From positions 1 to 51,239 of the forward strand of contig JAJOIN010000062.1 of NCBI GenBank assembly GCA_021209335.1: a stretch of 51,239 nucleotides of DNA. Reading direction: 5' to 3'. The position numbers and the translations under genes were made by a program. This DNA comes from Aeromonadaceae bacterium (GTDB lineage: Bacteria; Pseudomonadota; Gammaproteobacteria; Enterobacterales; Aeromonadaceae). The notes under the pieces are model-generated. The model saw only the letters and a list, made by a program, of their open reading frames with translations. It was not told where the DNA came from and did not search any database. Shown here piece after piece: positions 1 to 9,692 of this stretch (positions are counted from its first letter, which is position 1; the number at the start of each line of letters is the position of its first letter).

Positions 1-969
1 CAACGGCGCTGGCCCTGGCTGCTGCTGCCCCTGGGGCTGTTTGGCCTCGGCGCCCTGCTCAAACCCATAGCCTGGACCCAGGAGGGCAAGCCCCTCAAGT
101 TCGCCCTGATGCAGGGCAACATTCCCCAAGCCATGAAGTGGGATCCGGCCATGGTGCGCCCCACCCTGCTGCGCTACATGGACATGAGCCGCCTGAATCA
201 GGATGCCGATGTCATCATCTGGCCCGAGTCCGCCATCCCGGCGCTGGAGAACGAGGTGCCCGAGTTCCTGGTGAACGTGGACAAGGCGATGCGCTTCAAC
301 AACACCGGCTTCATCACCGGCATTCAGGTGATGGAACCGGACACCGAGCGCTTCTACAACGCCCTGCTGGGGCTGGGGCAGATGGATCAGGACGAGCTGG
401 AGGAGTATCACTTCGGCCACGCCAACCGCTACTACAAGCACCACCTGCTGCCCATCGGCGAGTTCGTGCCCTTCGGCGATCTGCTGCGGCCCCTGGCACC
501 CTTCTTCAACCTGCCCATGTCGTCGTTTTCCCGCGGTGAGGCGGTGCAGCCCAACCTGCTGGTGCAGGGTCACCACTTCGCCCCGGCCATCTGCTACGAG
601 ATCGCCTTCTCCGACGAGCTGCGCCGCAACGTCAACGCCGACACCCACTACCTGGTGACCGTCTCTAACGACACCTGGTTCGGCACCAGCATAGGCCCCT
701 GGCAGCACATGAGCATCGCCCGCATGCGGGCCCTGGAGCTGGGCAAGCCGGTGCTGCGCGCCACCAACAGCGGGGTCACCGTGGCCATCGACGCCAAGGG
801 AGAGGTGATGAAGACGCTGCCGCAATTTGAAGAAGGCGTGCTGCGAGTGGCGGTGGCACCGGCCCAAGGGCAAACGCCCTACAACCGCCTGGGCTCGGCG
901 CCCCTGCTGTTGCTGTTGGCCCTGGGCTGGCTGCTGGGCCGCTGGCGGCGGCCGCAGGACAAAGCCTAG
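1..969 (+). CDS. lnt: Apolipoprotein N-acyltransferase, C-terminal part (5' truncated by window edge)
   Basis: The reading frame is open from the first base, so this is the 3' two thirds of lnt (322 residues visible). Lnt transfers the third acyl chain from a phospholipid to the N-terminal cysteine of diacylated lipoproteins on the periplasmic face of the inner membrane. The nitrilase-fold catalytic triad is visible: Glu in WPESA (codon at 226), Lys in YYKHH (codon at 436) and Cys in ICYE (codon at 592), matching E267, K335 and C387 of the E. coli enzyme. A final hydrophobic helix near the C-terminus (LLLLLALGWLLG) and a short basic tail follow. A strong intrinsic terminator lies just after the stop codon. 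Confidence 0.95.
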   Translation, partial: QRRWPWLLLPLGLFGLGALLKPIAWTQEGKPLKFALMQGNIPQAMKWDPAMVRPTLLRYMDMSRLNQDADVIIWPESAIPALENEVPEFLVNVDKAMRFNNTGFITGIQVMEPDTERFYNALLGLGQMDQDELEEYHFGHANRYYKHHLLPIGEFVPFGDLLRPLAPFFNLPMSSFSRGEAVQPNLLVQGHHFAPAICYEIAFSDELRRNVNADTHYLVTVSNDTWFGTSIGPWQHMSIARMRALELGKPVLRATNSGVTVAIDAKGEVMKTLPQFEEGVLRVAVAPAQGQTPYNRLGSAPLLLLLALGWLLGRWRRPQDKA

Positions 970-976
970 TGCGGAG

Positions 977-1002
977 CGGGCGCCTGACGGCGCCCGTTTT
1001 TA
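977..1002 (+). terminator. Intrinsic terminator of lnt
   Basis: A perfect 8-bp stem (CGGGCGCC / GGCGCCCG) with a TGAC loop is followed by TTTTTATT, eight bases after the lnt stop codon. Confidence 0.85.
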
Positions 1003-1012
1003 TTGGCGCGGA

Positions 1013-1495
1013 TCAGGGCGCCAGTGGCTCACGGCGAAATTCCGTGCCCTCACACTGGCGGCAGCTGGCCAGCTTCTCCGGGTGCAGCAGCAGGCGGCGA
1101 TAACCGCAGCCCTCGCACACCAGGACGCCCAGCCCCACCCTATCCCCCGCCCGGTAGTGGCCCTGGTGCTGGATGTCTTGCAACATCTCCACCCACTGCA
1201 GCTGACTGCGATCCGACAGCTCCAGTAGCCAGCCCCAGATGGACTCTTTGAGTGACTGATAGAAGGCGCTGTCGGCATAGCCGCCCGGCGTCTGCTCGAA
1301 CTGCCGCAGATCCTCCCGCACATACTCGGCCACCAGGGCCCACTCGTCCTGGGTCAGCTCGCCGGCAGCTTCCAGATACGCCTGGGTCTGTTCGATCAGT
1401 TCCTCCAGCCGCTGGGACTGGACGGTTTCGGTGTCGTGGATCTCCTGCTTGAGGCGCAGGATGAAGGTCTCGTAGGCGTGCTGCAGTTTGGACAT
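1013..1495 (-). CDS. ybeL: YbeL-like zinc-ribbon protein (DUF1451)
   Basis: A 160-residue protein with a long helical N-terminal part rich in Glu, Gln and Leu, ending in a zinc ribbon with two CxxC knuckles (C127/C130 and C145/C148). This is the layout of the YbeL / DUF1451 family, whose function is unknown; a zinc-binding structural or nucleic-acid role is only inferred. It is transcribed divergently from leuS, as in enteric bacteria, which supports the family call. The ATG start has a short purine-rich stretch upstream (GGAGGCCC on the minus strand). Confidence 0.85.
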   Translation of the reverse strand: MSKLQHAYETFILRLKQEIHDTETVQSQRLEELIEQTQAYLEAAGELTQDEWALVAEYVREDLRQFEQTPGGYADSAFYQSLKESIWGWLLELSDRSQLQWVEMLQDIQHQGHYRAGDRVGLGVLVCEGCGYRRLLLHPEKLASCRQCEGTEFRREPLAP

Positions 1496-1553
1496 AGGGC
1501 CTCCGGGTCATGGATGGCCGCACCGGGCAACGGCTGCCCCGGCACCGCCGGTA

Positions 1554-1582
1554 TTGTTGCTCCCTGCCATTACAAGTATTCT
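1554..1582 (+). promoter_or_regulatory. Candidate sigma-70 promoter of leuS
   Basis: TTGTTG (1554-1559), a 17-bp spacer and TATTCT (1577-1582) lie in the ybeL-leuS divergent gap, about 64 bases before the leuS start. Spacing is ideal and both hexamers are partial matches. Confidence 0.45.
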
Positions 1583-1645
1583 ATGGCGATTTTCCAGCGG
1601 GATTGCCAATCCAATTCACACATATCGGATAGCCAGATGTCAGCC

Positions 1646-4225
1646 ATGCAAGAACAGTATCAACCCCAGATCCTCGAGCAGGACGTTCAGCGTCACTGGG
1701 AACAGCGCCAGACCTTCAAAGCCGTAGAGAAAGTGGACAAGGAGAAGTTCTACTGCCTCTCCATGTTCCCCTACCCGTCTGGCCGCCTGCACATGGGGCA
1801 CGTTCGTAACTACACCATCGGCGACGTCATCTCCCGCTATCAGCGTCTGAACGGCAAGAACGTGCTGCAGCCCATCGGCTGGGACGCCTTCGGCCTGCCG
1901 GCGGAAAACGCCGCCATCAAGAACAACACGGCGCCGGCCAAGTGGACCTACGAGAACATCGAATACATGAAGGGCCAGCTGAAGATGCTGGGCCTGGGCT
2001 ACGACTGGGATCGCGAGCTGGCCACCTGCACCCCGGATTACTACCGCTGGGAACAGTGGTTCTTCACCGAGCTGTACAAGAAGGGGCTGGTCTACAAGAA
2101 GACCTCCTCCGTCAACTGGTGCCCGAATGACCAGACGGTGCTGGCCAACGAGCAGGTGCAGGACGGCTGCTGCTGGCGCTGCGATACCCCGGTAGAGCAA
2201 AAAGAGATCCCCCAGTGGTTCATCAAGATCACCGCCTACGCCGAAGAGCTGCTCACCGATCTGGACAAGCTGGATGGCTGGCCGGAGATGGTCAAGACCA
2301 TGCAGCGCAACTGGATCGGCCGCTCCGAAGGCCTGACCATGACCTTCGCGGTGGACGGCAGCGACCAGCACTTTGACATCTACACCACCCGCCCGGACAC
2401 CCTGATGGGCGTCACCTACGTGGCGGTGGCCGCCGGTCACCCCCTGGCCCGTCAGGCTGCCGAAGGCAACCCGGCCCTGGCCGACTTCCTGGACGAGTGC
2501 AAGAACACCAAGGTGGCCGAAGCCGAGCTCGCCACCATGGAGAAGAAGGGCATGGCCACCGGCCTGTACGCCCTGCACCCCATCGATGGCCGTCGCGTGC
2601 CCATCATGGTGGCCAACTTCGTGCTGATGGATTACGGCACCGGCGCCGTGATGGCGGTACCGGCCCACGATCAGCGGGACTTTGAATTCGCCCAGAAATA
2701 CGGTCTGGAGATCCGCCCGGTGATCCTGGCTGCCGACGGCAACGAGCCGGATGTCAGCGCCGCCGCCCACACCGACAAGGGCCTGCTGTTCAACTCCGGC
2801 GACTTCGACGGCCTGGACTTCCAGGGCGCCTTCGACGCCATCTGCGCCCGCCTGGAAGCCGCCGGCAAGGGCAAGCGCACCGTCAACTACCGCCTGCGCG
2901 ACTGGGGTGTCTCCCGTCAGCGCTACTGGGGCGCGCCTATCCCCATGCTCACCACCGAAGACGGCGCCGTGGTGCCGGCGCCGGCGGAGCAGCTGCCGGT
3001 GATCCTGCCCGAAGACGTGGTGATGGACGGCGTGCAGAGCCCCATCAAGGCCGATGCCGAGTGGGCCAAGACCCAGATCGACGGTCAGCCGGCCCTGCGG
3101 GAAACCGACACCTTCGACACCTTCATGGAGTCCTCCTGGTACTTCGCCCGCTACTGCTGCCCGGACTATCAGGAAGGCATGCTGGATCCGGTGCGCGCCA
3201 ACCACTGGCTGCCGGTGGATCAGTACATCGGCGGTATCGAACACGCCTGTATGCACCTGCTGTACGCCCGCTTCTTCCACAAGCTGCTGCGGGATGCCGG
3301 CATGGTGAACAGCGACGAGCCCTTCACCCGCCTGCTGTGCCAGGGCATGGTGCTGGCCGACGCCTTCTACTACACCGACAACGGCGCCCGCGTCTGGGTC
3401 AGCCCGGTGGACGTCAAGGTGGAACGGGATGCCAAGGGCGCCATCATCAAGGCGGTGGATAACGCCGGTCACGAGCTGGTGCACGCCGGCATGACCAAGA
3501 TGTCCAAGTCCAAGAACAACGGCATCGACCCCCAGCTGATGGTGGAGCGCTACGGCGCCGATACGGTGCGACTGTTCATGATGTTCGCCTCCCCCGCCGA
3601 CATGACCCTGGAATGGCAGGAGTCCGGCGTGGAAGGGGCCCAGCGCTTCCTGCGCCGGCTGTGGAAGGCGGTGGCCGAGCATGTGGCCCGCGGCCCGGTG
3701 GCGCCGCTGGATGTCACCAGCCTGTCCAGCGAGCAGAAGGCCCTGCGCCGCGAGCTGCACAAGACCATTGCCAAGGTGTCCGACGACATAGGCCGTCGCC
3801 AGACCTTCAACACCGCCATCGCCGCCATCATGGAGCTGATGAACCGCCTGACCAAGGCGCCGCAGGAGTCTGACTCCGATCGCGCCCTGACCCAGGAGGT
3901 GCTGCGCAACGTGGTGCTGATGCTCTACCCCATCACCCCTCACACCGCCTTTGGCCTGTGGCAGGCCCTGGGTGTCGAAGGTGACGTGGACGAGGCCCAA
4001 TGGCCCACCGCCGATGCCGCCGCCATGGTGGAAGACGAGAAGCTGATCGTGGTGCAGGTCAACGGCAAGGTGCGGGGCAAGATCACGGTCGCCGCCGACG
4101 CCAGCGAAGAATCGGTCAAGGCCCTGGCCTTCGCCGACGCCAGCGTGGCCAAGTTCACCGAGGGCAAGGAAGTGCGCAAGGCCATCTATGTGCCGGGCAA
4201 GCTGCTGAACCTGGTGGTGGCCTGA
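1646..4225 (+). CDS. leuS: Leucyl-tRNA synthetase
   Basis: Class I aminoacyl-tRNA synthetase that charges tRNA-Leu in the cytoplasm. From ATG 1646 it is 859 residues, almost exactly the length of E. coli LeuS, and the N-terminus MQEQY matches that family. The HIGH motif appears as HMGH (residues 49-52) and KMSKS at about residue 618. The CP1 editing insertion and the zinc-binding cysteine region (DGCCWRCD) lie between them. The frame is open further upstream; ATG 1637 is an alternative start with a GGA Shine-Dalgarno-like element eight bases before it. The stop overlaps the lptE start (TGATG), indicating translational coupling. Confidence 0.97.
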   Translation: MQEQYQPQILEQDVQRHWEQRQTFKAVEKVDKEKFYCLSMFPYPSGRLHMGHVRNYTIGDVISRYQRLNGKNVLQPIGWDAFGLPAENAAIKNNTAPAKWTYENIEYMKGQLKMLGLGYDWDRELATCTPDYYRWEQWFFTELYKKGLVYKKTSSVNWCPNDQTVLANEQVQDGCCWRCDTPVEQKEIPQWFIKITAYAEELLTDLDKLDGWPEMVKTMQRNWIGRSEGLTMTFAVDGSDQHFDIYTTRPDTLMGVTYVAVAAGHPLARQAAEGNPALADFLDECKNTKVAEAELATMEKKGMATGLYALHPIDGRRVPIMVANFVLMDYGTGAVMAVPAHDQRDFEFAQKYGLEIRPVILAADGNEPDVSAAAHTDKGLLFNSGDFDGLDFQGAFDAICARLEAAGKGKRTVNYRLRDWGVSRQRYWGAPIPMLTTEDGAVVPAPAEQLPVILPEDVVMDGVQSPIKADAEWAKTQIDGQPALRETDTFDTFMESSWYFARYCCPDYQEGMLDPVRANHWLPVDQYIGGIEHACMHLLYARFFHKLLRDAGMVNSDEPFTRLLCQGMVLADAFYYTDNGARVWVSPVDVKVERDAKGAIIKAVDNAGHELVHAGMTKMSKSKNNGIDPQLMVERYGADTVRLFMMFASPADMTLEWQESGVEGAQRFLRRLWKAVAEHVARGPVAPLDVTSLSSEQKALRRELHKTIAKVSDDIGRRQTFNTAIAAIMELMNRLTKAPQESDSDRALTQEVLRNVVLMLYPITPHTAFGLWQALGVEGDVDEAQWPTADAAAMVEDEKLIVVQVNGKVRGKITVAADASEESVKALAFADASVAKFTEGKEVRKAIYVPGKLLNLVVA

Positions 4226-4710
4226 TGCGAGGCCTGGGGCTCGTCCTCACTTGCCTGCTGGGGCTGCTGCTGGCCGGTTGCGGCTATCATCTGCGGGGTG
4301 GCAGCCAGCTGCTGCCCCCGGAACTCTCCCGTCTCCAGCTCATCGGCGATACCCGCAGCGACCTCTACCGGGAGCTGGCCCTGCGCCTGCGCCGGGCCAA
4401 CGTCCAGCTGGTGACCGCCGATGAGTCGGCGGCCGTGCTGACCCTGGGCGACATCAAGGTGCACAACGAGGCCGCCTCGGTGGACAGCCGCAGCCAGGTG
4501 GTGGAATACCTGATGCTGTTCAACACCCAGGTCACCCTGACGGTGCCCGAGCATGAGCCGCAACAGTTCAACGTCAGCTTCAACCGCAGCTTTCTGAACA
4601 AGTCGAACCAGGCCCTGGCCTCCAGCCGGGAGCAGGAGCAGCTCAAGGAAGAGATGCTGACCCTGACGGCGGATCAGATCCTCCTGCAGCTCAGCCGCCT
4701 CCAGTTCTGA
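4225..4710 (+). CDS. lptE: LPS-assembly lipoprotein LptE
   Basis: Outer-membrane lipoprotein (161 residues) that plugs and assembles the LptD barrel for lipopolysaccharide insertion. It begins with a lipoprotein signal peptide ending in a clear lipobox LLAGC (Cys19), followed by GYHLRGG, the characteristic LptE opening. The start ATG overlaps the leuS stop by one base and its own stop overlaps the next gene's ATG, so leuS-lptE-holA is a tightly coupled unit, as in other gammaproteobacteria. Confidence 0.93.
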   Translation: MRGLGLVLTCLLGLLLAGCGYHLRGGSQLLPPELSRLQLIGDTRSDLYRELALRLRRANVQLVTADESAAVLTLGDIKVHNEAASVDSRSQVVEYLMLFNTQVTLTVPEHEPQQFNVSFNRSFLNKSNQALASSREQEQLKEEMLTLTADQILLQLSRLQF

Positions 4711-5752
4711 TGCGCCTGTACCCGGAGCAAGTCGCCGATCACCTGAAGAAGGGGCTCGCCCCCTGTTATCTGGTGTTCGGCGATGACCCCCTGATCAAGC
4801 TCGAAACCCTGGATCGGCTGCGCCACACCGCCGCCGAGCAGGGCTTCACCGAACGCCACCGCTTTGCCACCGACGACGGCCTGGACTGGACTGTGCTGCT
4901 GGAGACCTGCCAGGCGCTGAGCCTGTTTGCCAGCCGCCAGATCATCGAGCTGGAGCTGGGCGCCAAGCCCCCCAAGGAGTGGGCCGAGCGCATCCGCGAG
5001 CTCAGGAGCGCCTGCACCCGGATCTGCTGCTGCTGCTGCACGGCCCCCGGCTGTCCGCCGCCCAGAGCAAGAGCAAGTGGTTCGAGGCCTTAAGCCGGCT
5101 CGGCGTCCATGTGCCGGTAGCGACGCCGGAGGCCAAACAGTTTCCCCGCTGGATGCAGCAACGGGCCCAGCAGTGCGGCATCCAGTTACAGCCCGAAGCA
5201 GTGCAGCTGATGTGCCATGCCTTTGAAGGCAACCTGCTGGCCGCCGCCCAGGAGCTGGAGAAGCTGGCCCTGCTGGCCCTGCCCCAGCCCATCAGCCTGG
5301 CGGTACTGCAGGAGAACATCACCCAGCACAACCACTTTACCCCCTTCCAGCTCGTCGACGCCCTGCTGGCCGGCAAGGTCAATCGCGCCAGCCGCATCCT
5401 GCAGCAGCTGCGCGAAGAAGGGGTGGAGGCCGGCCTGCTGGCCTGGACCCTGGCCCGGGAAATCGAGCAACTGCTGGCGCTACAGTTGGCGGCCCGCCAG
5501 GGGCAAGCCCTGGCCCAGCTGTTTGCCCAGGCCCGCATCTGGCAGAGCCGTCAGGCCCTCTACCAGCAGGCCCTGCAGCGCCTGCCACTGCCCAAGCTGC
5601 GCCAACTGCTGCACGGCGCCAGCCAGCTCAACCGCCTGCTGGGGCGCTTCGAGCAGGAGGCCGCCTGGCTCTTGTTGCAGGGGATCTGCCTGGGCTTTAA
5701 GGATGCGATCCCCTTGCCCCCTTGCCTGCTGAGTGTGCCTGAGGCACCCTAG
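4710..5752 (+). CDS. holA: DNA polymerase III delta subunit (frameshifted in this sequence)
   Basis: HolA is the clamp-loader subunit that opens the beta sliding clamp. The N-terminal third (MRLYPEQV to about ERIRELR) is read in one frame and the rest (ERLHPDLLLLLHGP to the stop) in another. Restoring one base at about 5004-5007, where CTCAGGAG would be expected as CTCAAGGAG, gives 347 residues, the usual length (E. coli 343). Conserved family stretches on both sides are intact, such as SLFASRQ and HFTPFQLVDALL. The gene is essential, so the shift is probably a sequence error rather than a real loss. It overlaps the lptE stop. nadD, which usually follows, is not here. Confidence 0.85.
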
Positions 5753-5771
5753 CAAGCCCGCGGGGCCAGCA

Positions 5772-5780
5772 TGCTATACT
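5772..5780 (+). promoter_or_regulatory. Extended -10 promoter element before rsfS
   Basis: TGCTATACT is a perfect extended -10 (TGn-TATACT). No good -35 is seen 17 bp upstream. It is placed 71 bases before the rsfS start and after holA, so it probably gives rsfS-rlmH-mrdAB their own transcription start. Confidence 0.5.
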
Positions 5781-5850
5781 GCCGGACGTTTTTTCGTCAC
5801 CATGACCGTTGTTCGCCAACCGTTTTTAACCAACATAAGGAGGCCGCCTC

Positions 5851-6189
5851 TTGCAGGGTCAAGCACTTCACGCATTCATCATCGACAAGATTGACGATCT
5901 CAAGGGCCGCGACATCATCAGCCTGGACGTGCGGGGCAAGTCCAGCATGACCGACTGCATGATCATCTGCAGCGGCAACTCCAGCCGGCATGTCATCTCC
6001 ATCGCCGAGCACGTGGAGGAGGAGGTACGCCATGCCGGCCTGCTGCCCCTGGGGATAGAGGGACGGGATACCGGTGAATGGGTGCTGCTGGATCTGGGTG
6101 AGGTGGTGGTGCATGTGATGCAGGACGAGACCCGCAACCTCTACCAGTTGGAGAAGCTGTGGAGCGGCAGCCTGGGCGCCGCGGCCTGA
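5851..6189 (+). CDS. rsfS: Ribosomal silencing factor RsfS
   Basis: RsfS binds ribosomal protein L14 and blocks subunit joining when nutrients are scarce. The 112-residue protein matches the family along its length ([39 protein letters not shown]). The start is a TTG: translation from it gives MQGQAL, equivalent to MQGKAL in E. coli, and a strong AAGGAGG lies upstream at about 5837-5843. It is the first gene of an apparent rsfS-rlmH-mrdA-mrdB run. Chance of misidentification is very low. Confidence 0.95.
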   Translation: MQGQALHAFIIDKIDDLKGRDIISLDVRGKSSMTDCMIICSGNSSRHVISIAEHVEEEVRHAGLLPLGIEGRDTGEWVLLDLGEVVVHVMQDETRNLYQLEKLWSGSLGAAA

Positions 6190-6191
6190 GC

Positions 6192-6662
6192 ATGAAGATC
6201 CAGCTGATTGCGGTGGGCACCAAGATGCCCGACTGGGTGGAGACCGCCTTTACCGAATACCAGCGGCGCTTTCCCAAGGACCTGCCCCTGGAGCTCATCG
6301 AGATACCGGCGGGCAAGCGGGGCAAGAATGCCGACATTCCCCGCATCCTGCACAAGGAGGGCGAGTTGACCCTGGCCGCCCTGGCCAAGGGGGCGCGGGT
6401 GGTCACCCTGGATATCCCAGGCAAGCCCTGGACCACGCCCCAGTTGGCCCAGCAGCTGGAGAGCTGGAAGCAGGATGGCCGGGATGTGGCCCTGCTGATC
6501 GGTGGCCCCGAAGGGCTGGCGCCCGAGTGCAAGGCCGCCGCCGAACAGAGCTGGTCGCTCTCGCCCCTGACCCTGCCCCATCCGCTGGTGCGGGTGCTGG
6601 TGGCCGAGAGCCTCTACCGGGCCTGGAGCATCACCGCCAACCACCCCTACCATCGGGAATAA
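6192..6662 (+). CDS. rlmH: 23S rRNA pseudouridine-1915 N3-methyltransferase RlmH
   Basis: A SPOUT-class methyltransferase of 156 residues (E. coli 155) that methylates pseudouridine 1915 in helix 69 of 23S rRNA. Visible family marks are the N-terminal MKIQLIAVG, the SAM-pocket LLIGGPEG and the C-terminal [10 protein letters not shown]...HPYHRE. ATG 6192 is chosen by family alignment; it begins two bases after the rsfS stop codon. The rsfS-rlmH pairing is the common one. Confidence 0.96.
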   Translation: MKIQLIAVGTKMPDWVETAFTEYQRRFPKDLPLELIEIPAGKRGKNADIPRILHKEGELTLAALAKGARVVTLDIPGKPWTTPQLAQQLESWKQDGRDVALLIGGPEGLAPECKAAAEQSWSLSPLTLPHPLVRVLVAESLYRAWSITANHPYHRE

Positions 6663-6665
6663 CTC

Positions 6666-8558
6666 ATGCTCAAGCAGCGCATCTCGTTAAAGGACAACGG
6701 CGCCGAAGCCGCCCTCTTCCAGCGCCGCGCCCTGGTGGCGGCCATCGGCATGGCGCTGCTGGCCTGCCTGCTGCTGGCCAACCTCTACTGGCTGCAGGTG
6801 GTGAACCACGACACCTATCAGACCCGCTCCAACGACAACCGCATCAAGGTGGTGCCGGTGGCGCCGCCCCGCGGCCTGATCTTTGACCGTAACGGCGTGC
6901 TGCTGGCGGAAAACCGTCCCGTGTTCAGCCTGGAGATAGTGCCGGAGCAGACCCAGGATCTGCATGGCATGGTCAAGGCGTTGATCGCCCTGCTTGAGCT
7001 GGATCCCGACACGGAGGCGCAATTTTACCGGGAGGTAAAACGCACCCGCCGCTTCAATCCCGTGCCCCTGGTAGAGCAGCTCACCGACGAGCAGGTGGCG
7101 CGCTTCTCGGTGAACCAGCATCGCTACCCCGGTGCCGACATCGAAGCCTATCTCAAGCGTTACTACCCCTATGGCGAGACCCTGACCCATGCCCTGGGTT
7201 ATGTGGCGCGCATCAACGTCAAGGATCTGCAACGGCTGGAGGAGGCCGGCAAGCTGGCTAACTACGCCGCCACCCGCGACATCGGCAAGCTGGGGGTGGA
7301 GAAGTATTACGAAGACCAGCTGCACGGCCAGGCCGGCTACCAGGAGGTGGAGGTCAACAACCGGGGCCGGGTGATCCGCACCCTCAAGTACCAGCCGCCG
7401 GTCGCGGGCAAGGACATCTATCTCAACGTCGACATCCGCCTGCAGCAAAAGGCCCAGCGCCTGCTGGCGGGGCGGCGCGGCGGTATCGTGCTGATGGATC
7501 CCAGAGATGGCAGTGTGCTGGCCCTGGAGTCCTCCCCCAGCTACGACCCCAACCTGTTCGTGCGCGGCATCAGCAGCCGGGACTATTCGGCCCTGCTCAA
7601 CGATCCGGCCCGGCCGCTCATCAACCGCACCAGCCAGGGGGGCTATGCCCCGGCCTCCACCGTCAAGCCCCTGCTCTCCATCATGGGGCTCAACGAAGGG
7701 CTCATCACCCCCCAGACCCGCTTCTTCGGCGGCCCCACCTTCCAGATCCCCGGGGTGGCGCGCAAGTGGCGGGACTGGAAGCGCTGGGGCCATGGCTGGA
7801 TGGACATGCACAGGGCCATCGCCGTGTCGGCGGACACCTTCTTCTACGATCTGGCGTTTCGCGCCGGCATCGACACCCTGCACGACTACATGAGCCGCTT
7901 TGGCTTTGGCAGCTTCTCGGGCCTCGACATCTATGAGGAGTCCACCGGCATCATGCCGTCGCGGCAGTGGAAGCAGAGCCGCTGGCGCCAGCCCTGGTAC
8001 CAGGGCGACACCATCTCGGTAGGCATAGGCCAGGGCTACTGGACCGCCACCCCCATCCAGCTGGCCCGCGCCCACAGCATACTCACCCAGCATGGCCGCA
8101 ACATAGTGCCGCACCTGCTGCGTTCGATCGGCGCCCCGGACGGGGAGCAGACGCCCTACCAGGTGACCCAGGAGCCGGCCTTGACGGTGAAGAACGATGG
8201 CTTCTGGCAGGAGGCCATGGAGGGCATGTACCTGGTGGTCAACGGCCCGGAAGGCACGGCGCGCCGGGCCTTTGCCGGCACGCCCTACCTGGCCGCCGGC
8301 AAGTCCGGCACCGCCCAGGTGGTAAACATGAAGGAGAACGAGAAATACGACGCCAGCCGCCTCAAGGAGGAGCACAGGGATAACGCCCTGTTCGTCGCCT
8401 TCGCCCCCTACGAGGCCCCCACCGCCGTGGTGGCCCTGATCCTGGAGAATGCCGGCGGCGGCAGCGCCAACGCCGCCCCGGTGGCCCGCGCCCTGCTGGA
8501 CGCCTATCTGCTGGGCAAGTATGACGACGAGCCCGCCGAAGAGGAGAAGAAACCATGA
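6666..8558 (+). CDS. mrdA: Penicillin-binding protein 2 (cell-elongation transpeptidase)
   Basis: Inner-membrane class B PBP of 630 residues that crosslinks peptidoglycan during rod elongation together with RodA. It has an N-terminal cytoplasmic stretch, one membrane helix (about 22-44), the PBP dimerisation domain with PPRGLIFDRNG, and the transpeptidase domain. The catalytic motif STVK has Ser at residue 331 (E. coli S330) and KSGT is at 546-549. The start ATG is three bases after the rlmH stop. Its stop codon overlaps the mrdB start (ATGATGA), so the elongasome pair is translationally coupled. Confidence 0.97.
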   Translation: MLKQRISLKDNGAEAALFQRRALVAAIGMALLACLLLANLYWLQVVNHDTYQTRSNDNRIKVVPVAPPRGLIFDRNGVLLAENRPVFSLEIVPEQTQDLHGMVKALIALLELDPDTEAQFYREVKRTRRFNPVPLVEQLTDEQVARFSVNQHRYPGADIEAYLKRYYPYGETLTHALGYVARINVKDLQRLEEAGKLANYAATRDIGKLGVEKYYEDQLHGQAGYQEVEVNNRGRVIRTLKYQPPVAGKDIYLNVDIRLQQKAQRLLAGRRGGIVLMDPRDGSVLALESSPSYDPNLFVRGISSRDYSALLNDPARPLINRTSQGGYAPASTVKPLLSIMGLNEGLITPQTRFFGGPTFQIPGVARKWRDWKRWGHGWMDMHRAIAVSADTFFYDLAFRAGIDTLHDYMSRFGFGSFSGLDIYEESTGIMPSRQWKQSRWRQPWYQGDTISVGIGQGYWTATPIQLARAHSILTQHGRNIVPHLLRSIGAPDGEQTPYQVTQEPALTVKNDGFWQEAMEGMYLVVNGPEGTARRAFAGTPYLAAGKSGTAQVVNMKENEKYDASRLKEEHRDNALFVAFAPYEAPTAVVALILENAGGGSANAAPVARALLDAYLLGKYDDEPAEEEKKP

Positions 8559-9659
8559 TGAGCCACGGCCGCCCCACCACCCTCTGGCAGCGCCTGCACA
8601 TCGATCTGCCCCTGCTGCTGGGCCTGCTCTCCTTGCTGGGGGTCAGCCTGGTGGTGCTCTACTCCGCCTCCGGCATGCACCCTGAGATGCTGGTACGCCA
8701 GGTGATCCGCACCAGCCTGGCCTTTGCGGTCATGATTGGCCTGGCCCAGCTGCCGCCCAGCTTCTACGCCCGTTGGGCACCCCCGGTGTTTGCCCTGGGG
8801 GTGGTGCTGCTGATCTGTGTGCTGTCCTTCGGTCACGTCGGCAAGGGGGCCCAGCGCTGGCTGGATCTGGGGGTGATCAAGTTCCAGCCCTCGGAGATCC
8901 TCAAGCTGGTGATGCCCATGACCATCGCCGCCTACCTGGCCCGCCATCCGCTGCCCCCCCCGCCTCAGGCAGGTGAGCATCGCCCTGGTGATGGTGCTGG
9001 TGCCCACCCTGCTCATCGCCAAGCAGCCGGATCTGGGCACCTCCATTCTGGTGGCCGTCTCCGGCCTGTTCGTCATCTTCCTGGGCGGCATCAGCTGGAC
9101 CCTGATCCTGACCGCCGCCGCCCTGCTCGGCGCCTTCGTACCGGTGATCTGGTTCTTCCTGATGCACGACTACCAGCGCCAGCGGGTGCTCACCTTCATC
9201 AACCCCGAGTCCGACCCCTTGGGCAGCGGCTATCACATCATACAGTCGAAGATCGCCATCGGCTCCGGCGGCCTGTTCGGCAAGGGGTGGCTCAACGGCA
9301 CCCAGTCCCAGCTGGAGTTTCTGCCAGAGCGCCACACCGACTTCATCTTTGCCGTGTTCAGTGAGGAGTTCGGCCTCATCGGCTTCTGCCTGCTGCTGGC
9401 CCTCTACCTGTACGTGATCACCCGCTGCATGATCATCAGCGTCAACGCCCAGGGCAGCTTCGAGCGGCTGCTGGGCGGCGCCCTGACCCTGACCTTCTTC
9501 GTCTATGTGTTCGTCAACATCGGCATGGTGAGCGGCCTGCTGCCGGTAGTGGGGGTGCCCCTGCCGCTGGTGAGCTATGGCGGCACCTCCATGGTGACAC
9601 TGGCGGCCGGTTTTGGCATCCTGATGTCCATTCAAACCCACAGACGGCTGCTGGCTTAA
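8555..9659 (+). CDS. mrdB: RodA, elongasome peptidoglycan glycosyltransferase (frameshifted in this sequence)
   Basis: SEDS-family polytopic membrane protein that polymerises lipid II, working with PBP2. The first part ends in a run of eight C (8954-8961); removing one C restores [15 protein letters not shown] and a 367-residue protein (E. coli 370). Downstream family motifs are intact: [21 protein letters not shown] and PLVSYGGTS near the C-terminus. Either the base call in the C-run is wrong or the gene is interrupted; the first is more likely since the product is needed for rod shape. An alternative start is ATG 8558. Confidence 0.88.
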
Positions 9660-9692
9660 ATTGCCGCAGTCAACAGACGAGTATTTCGAACC

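Noticed and set aside
1640-4000. A 786-codon open frame on the minus strand opposite leuS
   Set aside because: It is the antisense shadow of a GC-rich coding region; translation is His/Gly/Val-rich low-complexity with no family likeness, and leuS on the other strand is certain.
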